From Propionibacterium sp. (lineage in GTDB: Bacteria; Actinomycetota; Actinomycetes; Propionibacteriales; Propionibacteriaceae): DNA of 15,235 nucleotides. The position numbers were made by a program, and so were the translations under genes. Below, piece by piece: positions 1 through 7,130 of this stretch. The stretch lies in contig JAAYAO010000346.1 in the NCBI GenBank assembly GCA_012719335.1, positions 1-15,235 on the forward strand. The letters are read 5' to 3'. Within the stretch, counting starts at the first letter, position 1, and every line of letters begins with the position of its first letter. The notes under the pieces are model-generated. The model saw only the letters and a list, made by a program, of their open reading frames with translations, did no database searches and had not been told where the DNA came from.

Positions 1-1
1 C

Positions 2-445
2 ATGCACGGTGGGGACGAGTACGTCACCCAGCCCAATGCCCAGCAGACCTCGGTGGCCGAGCAGATCGTCGCCTCCGGCACGGTGGACCTGGTCTACGGC
101 CAGCACGTCCACGTCGTCCAACCGTGGGCGATGATCGACGACACCCACGTGATCTACGGGCTCGGCAACCTGGTCGCCCAGCACTACGACGACGTGCCCC
201 GCGGCCAGGAGGGGCTGATCGCGATGGTCACCTTCACCCAGGGCCCGGACGGGGAGTGGACGGTCGGCGAAGCCGAATACGTGCCCACCCTGACCACCAA
301 GTACTCCACCGGCCCGGTGCGGCTGCTGCAGATCAACAAGGCTCTCGAGGAGGGCACGGGTGACAAGGCCCGGCTGGAGGCCGGCCTGACCCGCACCCGC
401 GAGGCCGTGCTCTCCCTCGACATGGAGGGCATCACCGAACGGTGA
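2..445 (+). CDS. CapA/PgsA-family metallophosphatase-like protein, 3' part
   Basis: This is the C-terminal ~147 residues of a CapA-type protein; the gene runs off the left edge, so the ATG at position 2 is an internal Met. Visible motifs are the MHGGDEY block (usually HWGxEY), then QQ, then GQHVHVVQP and VIYGLGNLVAQ. These are the late metal-site and substrate blocks of the CapA family (calcineurin-like fold), named after proteins needed for poly-gamma-glutamate or capsule production. Family members are usually exported and anchored, but the N-terminus that would show this is missing. The real substrate is unknown, and many actinobacterial members have no capsule role. The stop is followed within 2 bp by a hairpin. 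The family call is firm; the function is not. Confidence 0.85.
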   Translation: MHGGDEYVTQPNAQQTSVAEQIVASGTVDLVYGQHVHVVQPWAMIDDTHVIYGLGNLVAQHYDDVPRGQEGLIAMVTFTQGPDGEWTVGEAEYVPTLTTKYSTGPVRLLQINKALEEGTGDKARLEAGLTRTREAVLSLDMEGITER

Positions 446-446
446 T

Positions 447-487
447 CGCGGGCGCAGCCCCGCACTGCCCAGCAGTCGGCGCCCGCG
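447..487 (+). terminator. Nested hairpin just after the CapA-like gene
   Basis: A perfect 9-bp inverted repeat (CGCGGGCGC at 447-455 with GCGCCCGCG at 479-487) encloses a second one (ACTG 464-467 with CAGT 473-476, loop CCCAG). It begins 2 bp after the stop codon at 445. There is no T-run, as is common for actinobacterial terminators. The right arm overlaps the first copy of a 19-bp direct repeat, so a repeat origin is also possible. Confidence 0.5.
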
Positions 488-554
488 GGCCCGGGCCGGA
501 GCCTGCACCGTGAGGAGACGAGTAATGCCCCTGCCCGGCGCCCGCGGGCCCGGG
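477..554. repeat. 19-bp direct repeat, two copies
   Basis: Identical 19-bp sequences lie at 477-495 and 536-554, with start points 59 bp apart. Each contains the palindromic cores GCCCGCGGGC and CCCGGG. The role is unknown; they could form alternative hairpins in the transcript or be leftovers of an intergenic repeat. Confidence 0.6.
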
Positions 555-776
555 GCACGAGCAGGTGCACGGCCGCGATCGTCCGGCAGTGCGTGGACGG
601 CCCGGGTGCGGCCGGAAGCCTGCTAGCGTCGGGCCCACCTCCGGCCAAGAGCTCCACCCGGGTCGATCCGACACCCGTCCAGCCGCGCCGGCGGTTGCGA
701 TGGGAGTTGTCGCAGCATGCGGATGTCTTCTCACGTCCGGTGACCCGACGACATGCGATCCCTTGAAAGGTTCTGC

Positions 777-1640
777 GTGTTCACGCTCACCGATACGCCC
801 GTGAAATTCATCGGGCTGCTGATCCTGTTCGCCTTCACCACGATCTGGTCGCTGCGCGACCTCGCCCAACCCCAATCCACCCGGCAACGGGTCTCGAACT
901 CCCTGCACCTGATGATGGCCGTGGTGATGCTCGCGATGGTGGCCCGCTCGGTGTGGACCCCGCTGAGCAACCTGGTGCCGTTGCCGGCCTGGGTGGTGAT
1001 CTTCGCGCTGGCCACCGGCTGGTACGGCTACCTGCTGGTTGATGCGACCCTGGCTCGACGGGCCGGCCGTCCGGCTGCGCTCGGGCACGCGATCAGTCAC
1101 CTGCTGATGTTCGCCGCAATGACCTGGCACCTGGCCGCGATGCAGGTGAAGCACTCGATGATGGGTGGCCACGACCACGGCGACCAGGGCCACGGCGACC
1201 ACGCACACACCGATCATGGGCACGCCGAGCACGGGCACGGCATGGAGGACACGATGACCCCGATGGTCGACGCGAGCCAGGCCGGTAGTGCGATGTGGTG
1301 GTTCGCCGTGATCGGCATCCCGTTCGTGGTGTACCTGCTCGGTGGAGCGGTGGTGGCCCTGGTGGCGGCCTTCGCCCCGGCCGAATCAACCACGGCACCC
1401 CCGGTGGCGGTGACCGTCGGGGGCCCGGCCCGGACGTCCTCGGGTACCGCGCGGGGAGCGTCCGGCGAACCGGTCTCCGCCCCACCGGTCGGGGCCACCT
1501 GCCACGAGGCCCGTCCGGTCGGGTCGGCGGTCTATCGACTCGGTCAGGTGTCGCACTTCGCGATGCTGTTCGGGATGTTCTGGATGAGCACCGGCCTGCT
1601 CACCCCGATCGCCCCGTTCCTGGCCGCCCTGGCCTTCTAG
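777..1640 (+). CDS. DUF5134-like multi-pass membrane protein with His-rich loop
   Basis: A 287-residue membrane protein resembling the actinobacterial DUF5134 family. I chose the GTG at 777 because AAAGG (766-770) sits 6 bp before it; an in-frame ATG at 753 has no ribosome site. Probable membrane segments are at residues 11-24, 42-57, 68-89, 103-124, 172-198 and 255-275. Several histidines lie in or beside helices (H44, H104, H108, H118, H260). Between helices 4 and 5, residues 131-154 form a loop with nine His alternating with Gly and Asp, followed by Met-rich sequence. Residues 199-252 are a Pro/Gly/Ser/Thr linker of low complexity. The His pattern suggests metal (copper, zinc or nickel) binding, but this is inference. 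The gene ends 8 bp from the convergent DUF2237 gene. No biochemical function is known to me. Confidence 0.75.
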   Translation: MFTLTDTPVKFIGLLILFAFTTIWSLRDLAQPQSTRQRVSNSLHLMMAVVMLAMVARSVWTPLSNLVPLPAWVVIFALATGWYGYLLVDATLARRAGRPAALGHAISHLLMFAAMTWHLAAMQVKHSMMGGHDHGDQGHGDHAHTDHGHAEHGHGMEDTMTPMVDASQAGSAMWWFAVIGIPFVVYLLGGAVVALVAAFAPAESTTAPPVAVTVGGPARTSSGTARGASGEPVSAPPVGATCHEARPVGSAVYRLGQVSHFAMLFGMFWMSTGLLTPIAPFLAALAF

Positions 1641-1648
1641 GGGCCGGC

Positions 1649-2044
1649 TCAGCCGAGGTCGAGCATCGACAGGTCGTCGGGCACGTCCACCGCGTGTTCG
1701 CGCAGCGCGTCCAGCGGGATCACCTCGAGGGCCTTGCGGTTGGTGCCGGACAACACCACCGGTGCCGGGTAGCCCATCAGGTAGGCCTGCATCCAGCGCC
1801 GGGCCACCACACACCAGCGGTCGCCCGGGCCCAGGCCGGGGAAGCCGATCTCGGGAATCGGGGTGGTCAGGTCGTTGCCGGAGTTGCGTTGGAAGCGCAG
1901 GAAGTCGGTCGTCACCACCACGCACACGGTGTGGCTGCCGGGATCACGGTAATCCCAGGAACAACACCCGTCGCGGTGGAAACCCGTGACGGGGTCGGTG
2001 CCGCATTCCTGCAACGGTTCGCCCAGCACATTCAGCTCCGCCAT
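1649..2044 (-). CDS. DUF2237 family protein
   Basis: A 131-residue soluble protein with the DUF2237 signature along its whole length: NVLGEPLQECG near the start, TGFHRDGCCSW, HTVCVVVTTDFLRF, GNDLTTPIPE, FPGLGPGDRWCVVARRW, then a C-terminal part around VVLSGTNRKALEVI. The family is small, widespread and of unknown function. Conserved Cys residues (positions 14, 27, 28, 41 and 78 or nearby) are present. It is transcribed divergently from the PAC2 gene across an 84-bp gap and converges with the DUF5134-like gene. Family assignment is confident; no role can be deduced from its neighbours. Confidence 0.85.
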   Translation of the reverse strand: MAELNVLGEPLQECGTDPVTGFHRDGCCSWDYRDPGSHTVCVVVTTDFLRFQRNSGNDLTTPIPEIGFPGLGPGDRWCVVARRWMQAYLMGYPAPVVLSGTNRKALEVIPLDALREHAVDVPDDLSMLDLG

Positions 2045-2128
2045 GCCGGGAGCTTACCCGGGCGGGAATAGCCGGCGGGCGTCCGGTGTTGAAGACATTG
2101 ACGTTTCAACTGAGGTTCGGAGGTAGCC

Positions 2129-3028
2129 ATGCTGGATCCGGTGTCCCTGTTCGAGTTCGACCCGCACATCGATCAGCGCACCGTGCGTGCCCACACGCTG
2201 GTGGTGACGCTGGGCAGCCGCGACCCCGGACACGTCCAGCAGATTCTGGACGCGCACCTGCTCAACACCCTGACCAACCACCGGTTGGGTGGGGTCGATG
2301 TCGACCAGGTCGTCGACTACGGATCGCTGCGTCCGATGATCGCCTTCGAGCGCGACCACTTCCACGGGTACCGTCCGCCGGCGATCGACCTGCACCGGGT
2401 GACCGATGAGTCCGGACGGGAGTTCCTGCTCTTCCACGGCCCCGAACCCACCCTGCAGTGGGAGCGGATGGTCGGCACCGTCGAACACCTGATCGACCAG
2501 TTCGACGTCACCGAGACGGTGATCGTCCAGGGCGTGCCGACCCCGTCCCCGCACACCCGGCCGATGCACGTCAGCCGGTACGCCGGTGGCCCGGGCATCG
2601 TGCCCGCGGAGGATTCGGTGCCGGCGGTGTTCGAGATGAGCTCCACCTTCACCAGCCTGCTGGCGCTGCGGCTGGGGGAGCGTGGCCACGACGTGACCGG
2701 GCTGGTTGCCCACGTACCGCACTACCTGGCCGGCGGCGAGGTGCCCGAGGCCGCGGTGCGGCTGATGGAGCGACTGGCCGGGCACACCGACCTGGCCCTG
2801 CCGTCCGGGGAGCTGCCGATGCTCGCCGACGACTTCCGCACCCGGGTCGACGCCGAGGTCGCCGAATCGCCCGAGGCCCAGCAGATGATCACCCAGCTCG
2901 AGGAACAGTACGACCGGTTCATGCGGCAGCGGGTGCTCACCGAGACCACCGAGGTGCCCACCGCCGACGAGATCGGCGCCCAGGTCGAGGACTTCCTCCG
3001 CGGCCTCGACGACGACACCCCCGCCTGA
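2129..3028 (+). CDS. PAC2 family protein (proteasome assembly chaperone-like)
   Basis: This 299-residue protein matches the actinobacterial PAC2 family in length and layout. The N-terminal half covers residues 20-190 (blocks around VVTLGSRDPGHVQQIL, PMIAFERDHF, FLLFHGPEPTLQWERM, TVIVQGVPTPSPHTRPM). A second part contains GLVAHVPHYLAGGEVPEAAVRLMERL. The C-terminus is acidic and helical (EEQYDRFMRQRV). The ATG is supported by GGAGG at 2119-2123, 5 bp upstream. The fold is that of eukaryotic proteasome assembly chaperone 2. In bacteria the role is not settled, and a link to the proteasome is only suggested by homology. The gene stands alone and is followed by a repeat-filled spacer. Confidence 0.85.
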   Translation: MLDPVSLFEFDPHIDQRTVRAHTLVVTLGSRDPGHVQQILDAHLLNTLTNHRLGGVDVDQVVDYGSLRPMIAFERDHFHGYRPPAIDLHRVTDESGREFLLFHGPEPTLQWERMVGTVEHLIDQFDVTETVIVQGVPTPSPHTRPMHVSRYAGGPGIVPAEDSVPAVFEMSSTFTSLLALRLGERGHDVTGLVAHVPHYLAGGEVPEAAVRLMERLAGHTDLALPSGELPMLADDFRTRVDAEVAESPEAQQMITQLEEQYDRFMRQRVLTETTEVPTADEIGAQVEDFLRGLDDDTPA

Positions 3029-3177
3029 CGAAGCCGCCACGTCGGTTGAGGAGGCCCGCAGGGCAGCCCGTCCACGTCGGTTGAGGAGGCCCGCAGGGTC
3101 GTCTCGAAACCAGTGGACACGGCTGTGCGTTCTTGGGCCGGTGGTTGGCACTGCGTGGTTGTTGCGTGGTTTCGACT

Positions 3178-3199
3178 CGGTTCACGCGAGCGTGAACCG
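3178..3199. repeat. Perfect 10-bp palindrome with 2-nt loop (unit 1)
   Basis: CGGTTCACGC, loop GA, GCGTGAACCG. The element continues on both sides as GGTTTCGACT (from 3168) and GCTCAACC (to 3207). Compare with 3377-3398, where one loop-closing pair is changed on both arms. Confidence 0.85.
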
Positions 3200-3376
3200 G
3201 CTCAACCAGCGTGTGGGGCCACGTCGGTTGATGATGTGCGCCGGGGCGGTGGCCACGTCGGCCGAAGATGTTCACGTCGGTTGAGGAGGCCCGTGGGGCC
3301 GTCTCGAAACCAGTGGACAGCGCAGTGCCTTCTGGAGCTGGCGGACGGTCTGCGGGGTGCGTTGCGTGTGTCGACT

Positions 3377-3398
3377 CGGTTCACGTGTACGTGAACCG
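3377..3398. repeat. Perfect 10-bp palindrome with 2-nt loop (unit 2)
   Basis: CGGTTCACGT, loop GT, ACGTGAACCG. Relative to 3178-3199 the innermost pair is T-A instead of C-G, a compensatory double change that keeps the stem perfect. Confidence 0.85.
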
Positions 3399-3439
3399 GC
3401 TCAACCGACGCGGTCCCGGTCGTCCGAGCGTGAACCGGG

Positions 3440-4147
3440 TCAGTGGCCCAGGGCTTTGCGGCGTTCGGCGCGCAACCTATCGACCTCGGGCATGGGCAGG
3501 GGGTCGAGGGGGGTGCCGAGGGCGATTTCCAGCAGGTGGTCGGCCAGGGCGGGATTGCGGGCCAGTACCGGGCCGTGCGGGTAGGTGCCGAACACCGAAC
3601 CCTGCACCGCGCCCTCGGTGCCGTCGCCGTTGCCGACCCCGACCACCACGTCCGCCAGCGGGATGCACCCGGGGCCCGGGGTGGTGAACCCACCGTGGTT
3701 CTCGAAGCCGGTGATCCACTGCTCCTCGCCGCTGCGTCCGCGCCATGTCGTCAGGATCTCCCCGACCGCCCGTTCCGGGCCACGACGGGTGTCCACATCG
3801 AGCAGGCCGAGGCCGGGCATCTCCTGTTGCCGGTCGCCGACGGTGAAGGTGTTACCCAGAATCTGGTAGCCGGCGCACACCCCGAACACCACCGCACCGC
3901 GCTCGGCGGCCCGGTGCAGCGCACCGTCCTTGGTGAGCTCGCGCACCGCAGTGGTCTGGGCACCGTCCTCCCCGCCACCGAGCAGGTAGACCTGCGCGTC
4001 CTCGGGCAGTTCGGTGCCGGGTTCGACCACCAGCACCTCGGCATCGATGCCGCGACGCGTCAGCCGTTCGGCGAGCACGGTGCCGTTGCCCCGGTCGCCG
4101 TAGATACCCAACAACGACTGATAAACGAGAACGATCCGGACGCTCAT
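3440..4147 (-). CDS. gatD: Lipid II isoglutaminyl synthase, glutamine amidotransferase subunit GatD
   Basis: GatD takes ammonia from glutamine and passes it to MurT, which amidates the D-glutamate of the lipid II stem peptide to D-isoglutamine on the cytoplasmic side. The 235-residue protein is a class I (triad-type) amidotransferase: YLLGGGEDGAQ (54-64), the nucleophile elbow GVCAGYQILG with C91, GFENHGGFT (147-155), and GTYPHGPVLARNP with H191. The Glu of classical triads is absent, as usual for GatD, where MurT is thought to supply the third residue. The ATG overlaps the murT stop as ATGA, and GGGAGG lies 6 bp upstream inside murT, so translation is coupled. Length and motifs match well-studied Gram-positive GatD. 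Confidence 0.95.
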   Translation of the reverse strand: MSVRIVLVYQSLLGIYGDRGNGTVLAERLTRRGIDAEVLVVEPGTELPEDAQVYLLGGGEDGAQTTAVRELTKDGALHRAAERGAVVFGVCAGYQILGNTFTVGDRQQEMPGLGLLDVDTRRGPERAVGEILTTWRGRSGEEQWITGFENHGGFTTPGPGCIPLADVVVGVGNGDGTEGAVQGSVFGTYPHGPVLARNPALADHLLEIALGTPLDPLPMPEVDRLRAERRKALGH

Positions 4148-5529
4148 CGCGCACCTCCCTCGGCTCCGACATCGGGCAGGGCGGTCGGTTTCGTGGTGCG
4201 TGGCACCCCGCCCAGATCGAGCAACCGCTGGAACGGGGTGTAGGTGGACACCACGTCCACCGGCCCGTCCACCTTGCCGGCGACCGACCGGAAGGCCGCA
4301 CTCAGATCGTGTATCACCTCGTGCGCCACCCCCGCATAGCTCAGCCGCACCGCCAGGTCGGCGGCCCGCGGCCCGGTGCACACCACGGTGCGTCCGCGGA
4401 GCTGTTCGAACTCCACATCCCACAGCCACGACAGGTCCTTGCCGTCGGCGGCCACCGCGTCGATGGCCAGCACCAGCGGATCGGTGGTGGCCAGCGGCAA
4501 GGATTCGGCCCAGCCGGCCGGGTTCTTCGACAGCATCAACCTGGCCGGGGTGCCGGCGATCGTGGTCACCGAGAACCGTCCGGCCGGGGCGGTCACGGTG
4601 CGCATCCCCGACAGGGCGGTCACCGAATCCACCCCGAAGACCTCCGCCGCGGCCAGTGCGCAGGCGGCATTGCCGATGTTGAACTTGCCCGGCACCTGCA
4701 GATCGGTGGGCAGCTCGCGGCCCTGCCGGTCGATGATCCGGTCACCCGAAACCCGCACCTGGGCCGGCGGTTCGGCCAGATCACAACCCGTGCACTCCCA
4801 ATGCCCCGGAATCACCGAGTCGCCCGCCTGCTCGGGGTCGGTGCGGGTCAGCAACGAACCGCATTCGGGGCACAGCGCGGCGTCCTGCGACCAGGTCGAC
4901 TGGGTGTCCACCCAGATCACCTCGCGGGCCGGCCGGGCCGCCCACACCACCAAGGGTTCCTCGGCGTTGGCCACCACCACCGGGCCGTCGGCCCCCATTT
5001 GGGCCAGCGCATCGCGCCAGGAACGGGCCAGGGCCTTGATCTCGTGGTGCCGGTCCAACTGGTCACGGCTGAAGTTGAGCAGCACCAGCACTTCGGGGCG
5101 ACCCAGCCGCAGCACATCGGCGACCACCCGCTCGTCCACCTCCAGCACCGCCACATCGGCCCGGGGCTGTTCCCCCAACGCCGAGGCGATGCCGTGGTGC
5201 AGGTTCGCGCCGTCGGCATTGGACACCACCCGGCCCGCCCCGGGGCCGAGACCGGCGCGGATCGCCGCGGCCAGGAAATGGGTGGTGGTGGTCTTGCCGT
5301 TCGTGCCCGAAACCGCGAGCACCCGTCGTCCGCCGAGCAGTTTGCCCAACGCACCGGGGTCGAGACGCATCATCACCATGCCCCGGATCGAGGCTCCCGA
5401 GCCGCGCCCGCTCACACGGGAGGCGAAGGCGGCCAGCCGGCCGGCGGTTTGGGCGAGCGCGAGCCGCGCCCGGCCCGGGCCGGAAGCCCGCACCAGTTGC
5501 CCACGGGTATCTACTGACATGGGCACCAT
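4144..5529 (-). CDS. murT: Lipid II isoglutaminyl synthase, Mur ligase-like subunit MurT
   Basis: MurT activates the lipid II D-Glu carboxylate with ATP and amidates it with ammonia from GatD. The 461-residue protein has the Mur ligase P-loop SGTNGKTT (74-81), the central-domain block LLNFSRDQLDRHHEI (150-164), a Cys4 zinc ribbon typical of MurT (C220, C223, C246, C249), GKFNIGNAACALAAA (281-295), and a C-terminal DUF1727 domain with SKNPAGWAESL (334-344) and DGKDLSWLWD (362-371). The Asp ending that block is the likely partner of the GatD triad. I chose the ATG at 5529 (MVPMSVDT) because AGGGAG lies 4 bp before it; the ATG at 5520 would sit 13 bp away. It starts the murT-gatD operon and faces away from a PAP2 phosphatase gene about 200 bp off. 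Confidence 0.95.
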   Translation of the reverse strand: MVPMSVDTRGQLVRASGPGRARLALAQTAGRLAAFASRVSGRGSGASIRGMVMMRLDPGALGKLLGGRRVLAVSGTNGKTTTTHFLAAAIRAGLGPGAGRVVSNADGANLHHGIASALGEQPRADVAVLEVDERVVADVLRLGRPEVLVLLNFSRDQLDRHHEIKALARSWRDALAQMGADGPVVVANAEEPLVVWAARPAREVIWVDTQSTWSQDAALCPECGSLLTRTDPEQAGDSVIPGHWECTGCDLAEPPAQVRVSGDRIIDRQGRELPTDLQVPGKFNIGNAACALAAAEVFGVDSVTALSGMRTVTAPAGRFSVTTIAGTPARLMLSKNPAGWAESLPLATTDPLVLAIDAVAADGKDLSWLWDVEFEQLRGRTVVCTGPRAADLAVRLSYAGVAHEVIHDLSAAFRSVAGKVDGPVDVVSTYTPFQRLLDLGGVPRTTKPTALPDVGAEGGAR

Positions 5530-5728
5530 TGTTCTCCCTGACCCGCCCCGATGCCCAAATCGACGCGTCGTGTCACGGGTCCGGCCTCGGTGGTCGCGTC
5601 GGGTTGAGTCCGTCGAGGACGCCGGTGGCGTCGTGGTGGCCGGTGGGAATTTGCCCGCGGCCGTGCGCAGCACGCGGCGTCGACGCCCTACACTCGAACC
5701 TCTGTTTGTGCGCGAAAGGACCACGGCG

Positions 5729-6508
5729 TTGCGAGATGCAATCCAGCGGATCCCCGGACTGATCCTGCAACTGTTCCGCTGGTTGTCCGAACGCTCTCGC
5801 GGGACGTGGGTGCTGGTGATCGTGCTGGTCGCGGCGGCCGGGTTGGTGGCCCTGCTGGTGAACGGCGCCGGGGAGATTCTCGAGTCGATCGGCGACGAGG
5901 AGGGCATCGCGCTGTGGGACCGTCCGGTACTCGACTGGGCGATCGGCCTGCGCAACCCCACCCTGACCGCGGCGATGCTGTGGTTCACCGACACCGGCGG
6001 CCCGATCTGGCAACCGATCATCCTGGCCGTGGTGTCGCTGGTGTTGTGGTGGCGGTGGCGCGACCCCACCCCGGTGGTGCTGGTGCTCGTCGTCCAGGTC
6101 GTCGCGATCCTGACCTCACTGACCGCCAAGAACGTGATCGGCCGGGCCCGGCCGCCGCAGATGGATGCGGTACCGCCCTACGAGACGTCACCCAGTTTCC
6201 CCAGCGGGCACACCCTGCAGGCCTTCGCCGCCGCGGGCATCGTGTGTTACCTGCTGATCCGCCATTTGTGGGATCGGCCGGCCTGGCAACGAGTCCTGAT
6301 CGCCCTGTTCGGGCTGTTCTACGCATCGGTGATGGCGTTCTCGCGGGTCTACCTCGGGTACCACTGGCTGACCGACGTGCTGGCCGCCGCGGTGCTGGGT
6401 CTGGCCTGGGTGGCGATCGTGGTCGCCTGCCACCGGGTCTGGCGCACCATCCGACAACGCCGCGCCGACGGCCCGATCGAGGAAGAACAGGCTCGCCCGG
6501 CCGACTGA
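5729..6508 (+). CDS. PAP2-family membrane phosphatase
   Basis: A 259-residue integral membrane acid phosphatase with all three PAP2 motifs: K134-x6-R141-P142, PSGH at 158-161, and S205-R206 to H212 to D216 (SRVYLGYHWLTD). About six membrane segments are visible (27-45, 95-109, 115-133, 164-180, 188-204, 215-234). The frame is open far upstream, but TTG at 5729 is preceded by GAAAGGA with 8 bp spacing, so I take that as the start. TACACT at 5689-5694 could be a -10 box. Family members dephosphorylate lipid pyrophosphates such as undecaprenyl or prenyl pyrophosphate, or phosphatidate. Divergence from murT-gatD favours a link to the lipid II carrier cycle, but this is inference. The C-terminal tail is charged and cytoplasmic. 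Confidence 0.9.
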   Translation: MRDAIQRIPGLILQLFRWLSERSRGTWVLVIVLVAAAGLVALLVNGAGEILESIGDEEGIALWDRPVLDWAIGLRNPTLTAAMLWFTDTGGPIWQPIILAVVSLVLWWRWRDPTPVVLVLVVQVVAILTSLTAKNVIGRARPPQMDAVPPYETSPSFPSGHTLQAFAAAGIVCYLLIRHLWDRPAWQRVLIALFGLFYASVMAFSRVYLGYHWLTDVLAAAVLGLAWVAIVVACHRVWRTIRQRRADGPIEEEQARPAD

Positions 6509-6631
6509 ATGAGCAGGTCGATTGTGGCCTCGCGGGTGCTCAAGGAGCCGCGGTTGAGGAAGACCAGAGGCAGCCCTCTTCTCCTGCAAACGCTGGTCCG
6601 CGCGCTCTGCGCGCACCGGCTCATTGCGGCT

Positions 6632-6714
6632 GTGACCGAAAACGCGAGTATGGGGCGAGCAACGGCCATATTGGCTTTGGTGCTGCTGGTGCTTGTGGTT
6701 TGAGTCATGGGTGC
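6632..6714. repeat. 83-bp intergenic repeat, copy 1
   Basis: Begins GTGACCGAAAACGCGAGTAT and ends TTTGAGTCATGGGTGC. It aligns without gaps to 6824-6906 with 12 mismatches by my count, 10 of them transitions. Contains the block GCTGCTGGTGCTTG shared by both copies. Confidence 0.8.
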
Positions 6715-6823
6715 TCACGGAGGGCAGCGAGCCCGGGCACAGGGGCCGGAACTGATGCAGCATTCCCGCCATGTCCCGAGGAGGTGGGTGAGTGGGCCGT
6801 GTCCCCGGCTCCACGTCGGCGCG

Positions 6824-6906
6824 GTGACTGAGAACGCGAGTATGGGGTGAGCGGCGGCCATTATGGCTTCGGCGCTGCTGGTGCTTGCGGTTTGAGTTAC
6901 GGGTGC
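6824..6906. repeat. 83-bp intergenic repeat, copy 2
   Basis: Begins GTGACTGAGAACGCGAGTAT and ends TTTGAGTTACGGGTGC. Same orientation as copy 1, 192 bp downstream. No terminal inverted repeats or transposase remains are seen. Confidence 0.8.
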
Positions 6907-7130
6907 CTCCCCGGGGCGAGGTCACGGGTGTTTGCCGGGGTGGATCACTGGCTGATTCCGGGTGAGCCGGTGCAGCAGGTTGATGAGCCCGAACGGGGGA
7001 TACGGGCCGTCCCACCCCGGAACAAGGCTTGGCTCATCCCTGGAATGCGGTCCGACCCACCCCTGGGAACGTTTCGCCGTCGCGGCCGGTCGCGTAACGT
7101 GGGATGACCCTGCGAAGGAGAACCGGGAGC

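Larger units (their letters stand above)
446..776. other. Intergenic region with GC-rich direct repeats
   Basis: These 331 bp hold no convincing gene. They contain the hairpin at 447-487 and two identical 19-bp copies of CGGCGCCCGCGGGCCCGGG at 477-495 and 536-554. The repeats are themselves rich in short palindromes. The promoter of the next gene must lie between about 560 and 776, but no clear -35/-10 pair is visible. Confidence 0.6.
3073..3406. repeat. Diverged tandem duplication (~200 bp period) of an inverted-element pair
   Basis: Unit 1 (about 3073-3207) and unit 2 (about 3273-3406) share the same order: CACGTCGGTTGAGGAGGCCC, then GTCTCGAAACCAGTGGAC, a variable middle of about 50 bp, then TCGACTCGGTTCACG, a palindrome and CGGCTCAACC. 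The left element start moves by exactly 200 bp (3079 to 3279) and the palindrome by 199 bp (3178 to 3377). Each unit is a head-to-head pair of small palindromic elements, similar in architecture to a BIME or MITE with GGTTGAG/CTCAACC ends. Confidence 0.75.
3029..3439. other. Non-coding spacer packed with inverted repeats
   Basis: These 411 bp between the PAC2 stop and the gatD stop contain no credible gene. They hold several copies of one palindromic element with ends GGTTGAG and CTCAACC or CGAAACC. Copies at 3044-3063 (partial), 3079-3111 and 3279-3311 face one way; copies at 3168-3207 and 3367-3406 face the other. There is also a degenerate start near 3226. Because the region lies between two converging genes it may also act as a bidirectional terminator. 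Confidence 0.75.
6509..7130. other. Repeat-bearing spacer without a convincing gene
   Basis: These 622 bp carry two copies of an 83-bp repeat (6632-6714 and 6824-6906), several short palindromes, and iterated CACCCC(T)GGAAC-like motifs between 6955 and 7070. Small open frames exist but have no ribosome site or recognisable product. The likely promoter of the ThDP enzyme gene is at its right end: TAACGT (7095-7100) as a -10, with a poor -35 (TTTCGC 7072-7077, 17-bp spacer). Confidence 0.6.

Noticed and set aside
2054..3151. Minus-strand open frame opposite the PAC2 gene
   Set aside because: No ribosome site, no domain, and it runs into the repeat region; PAC2 on the plus strand has an ideal ribosome site and family match.
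3029..3439. CRISPR array
   Set aside because: The repeats are few, differ in orientation, have unequal spacing and are themselves palindromic pairs; no cas genes are near.
4309..5517. Plus-strand open frames opposite murT
   Set aside because: murT has all expected motifs on the minus strand; the opposite product is Arg/Gly/His/Gln-rich without domains. The open frame that reaches into the PAP2 gene simply lacks a stop upstream of the true TTG start.
6509..6703. Possible 64-residue small protein ending in a hydrophobic stretch
   Set aside because: The hydrophobic tail is the translation of the 83-bp repeat, the start lacks a good ribosome site, and the same repeat 192 bp downstream does not keep an equivalent frame.
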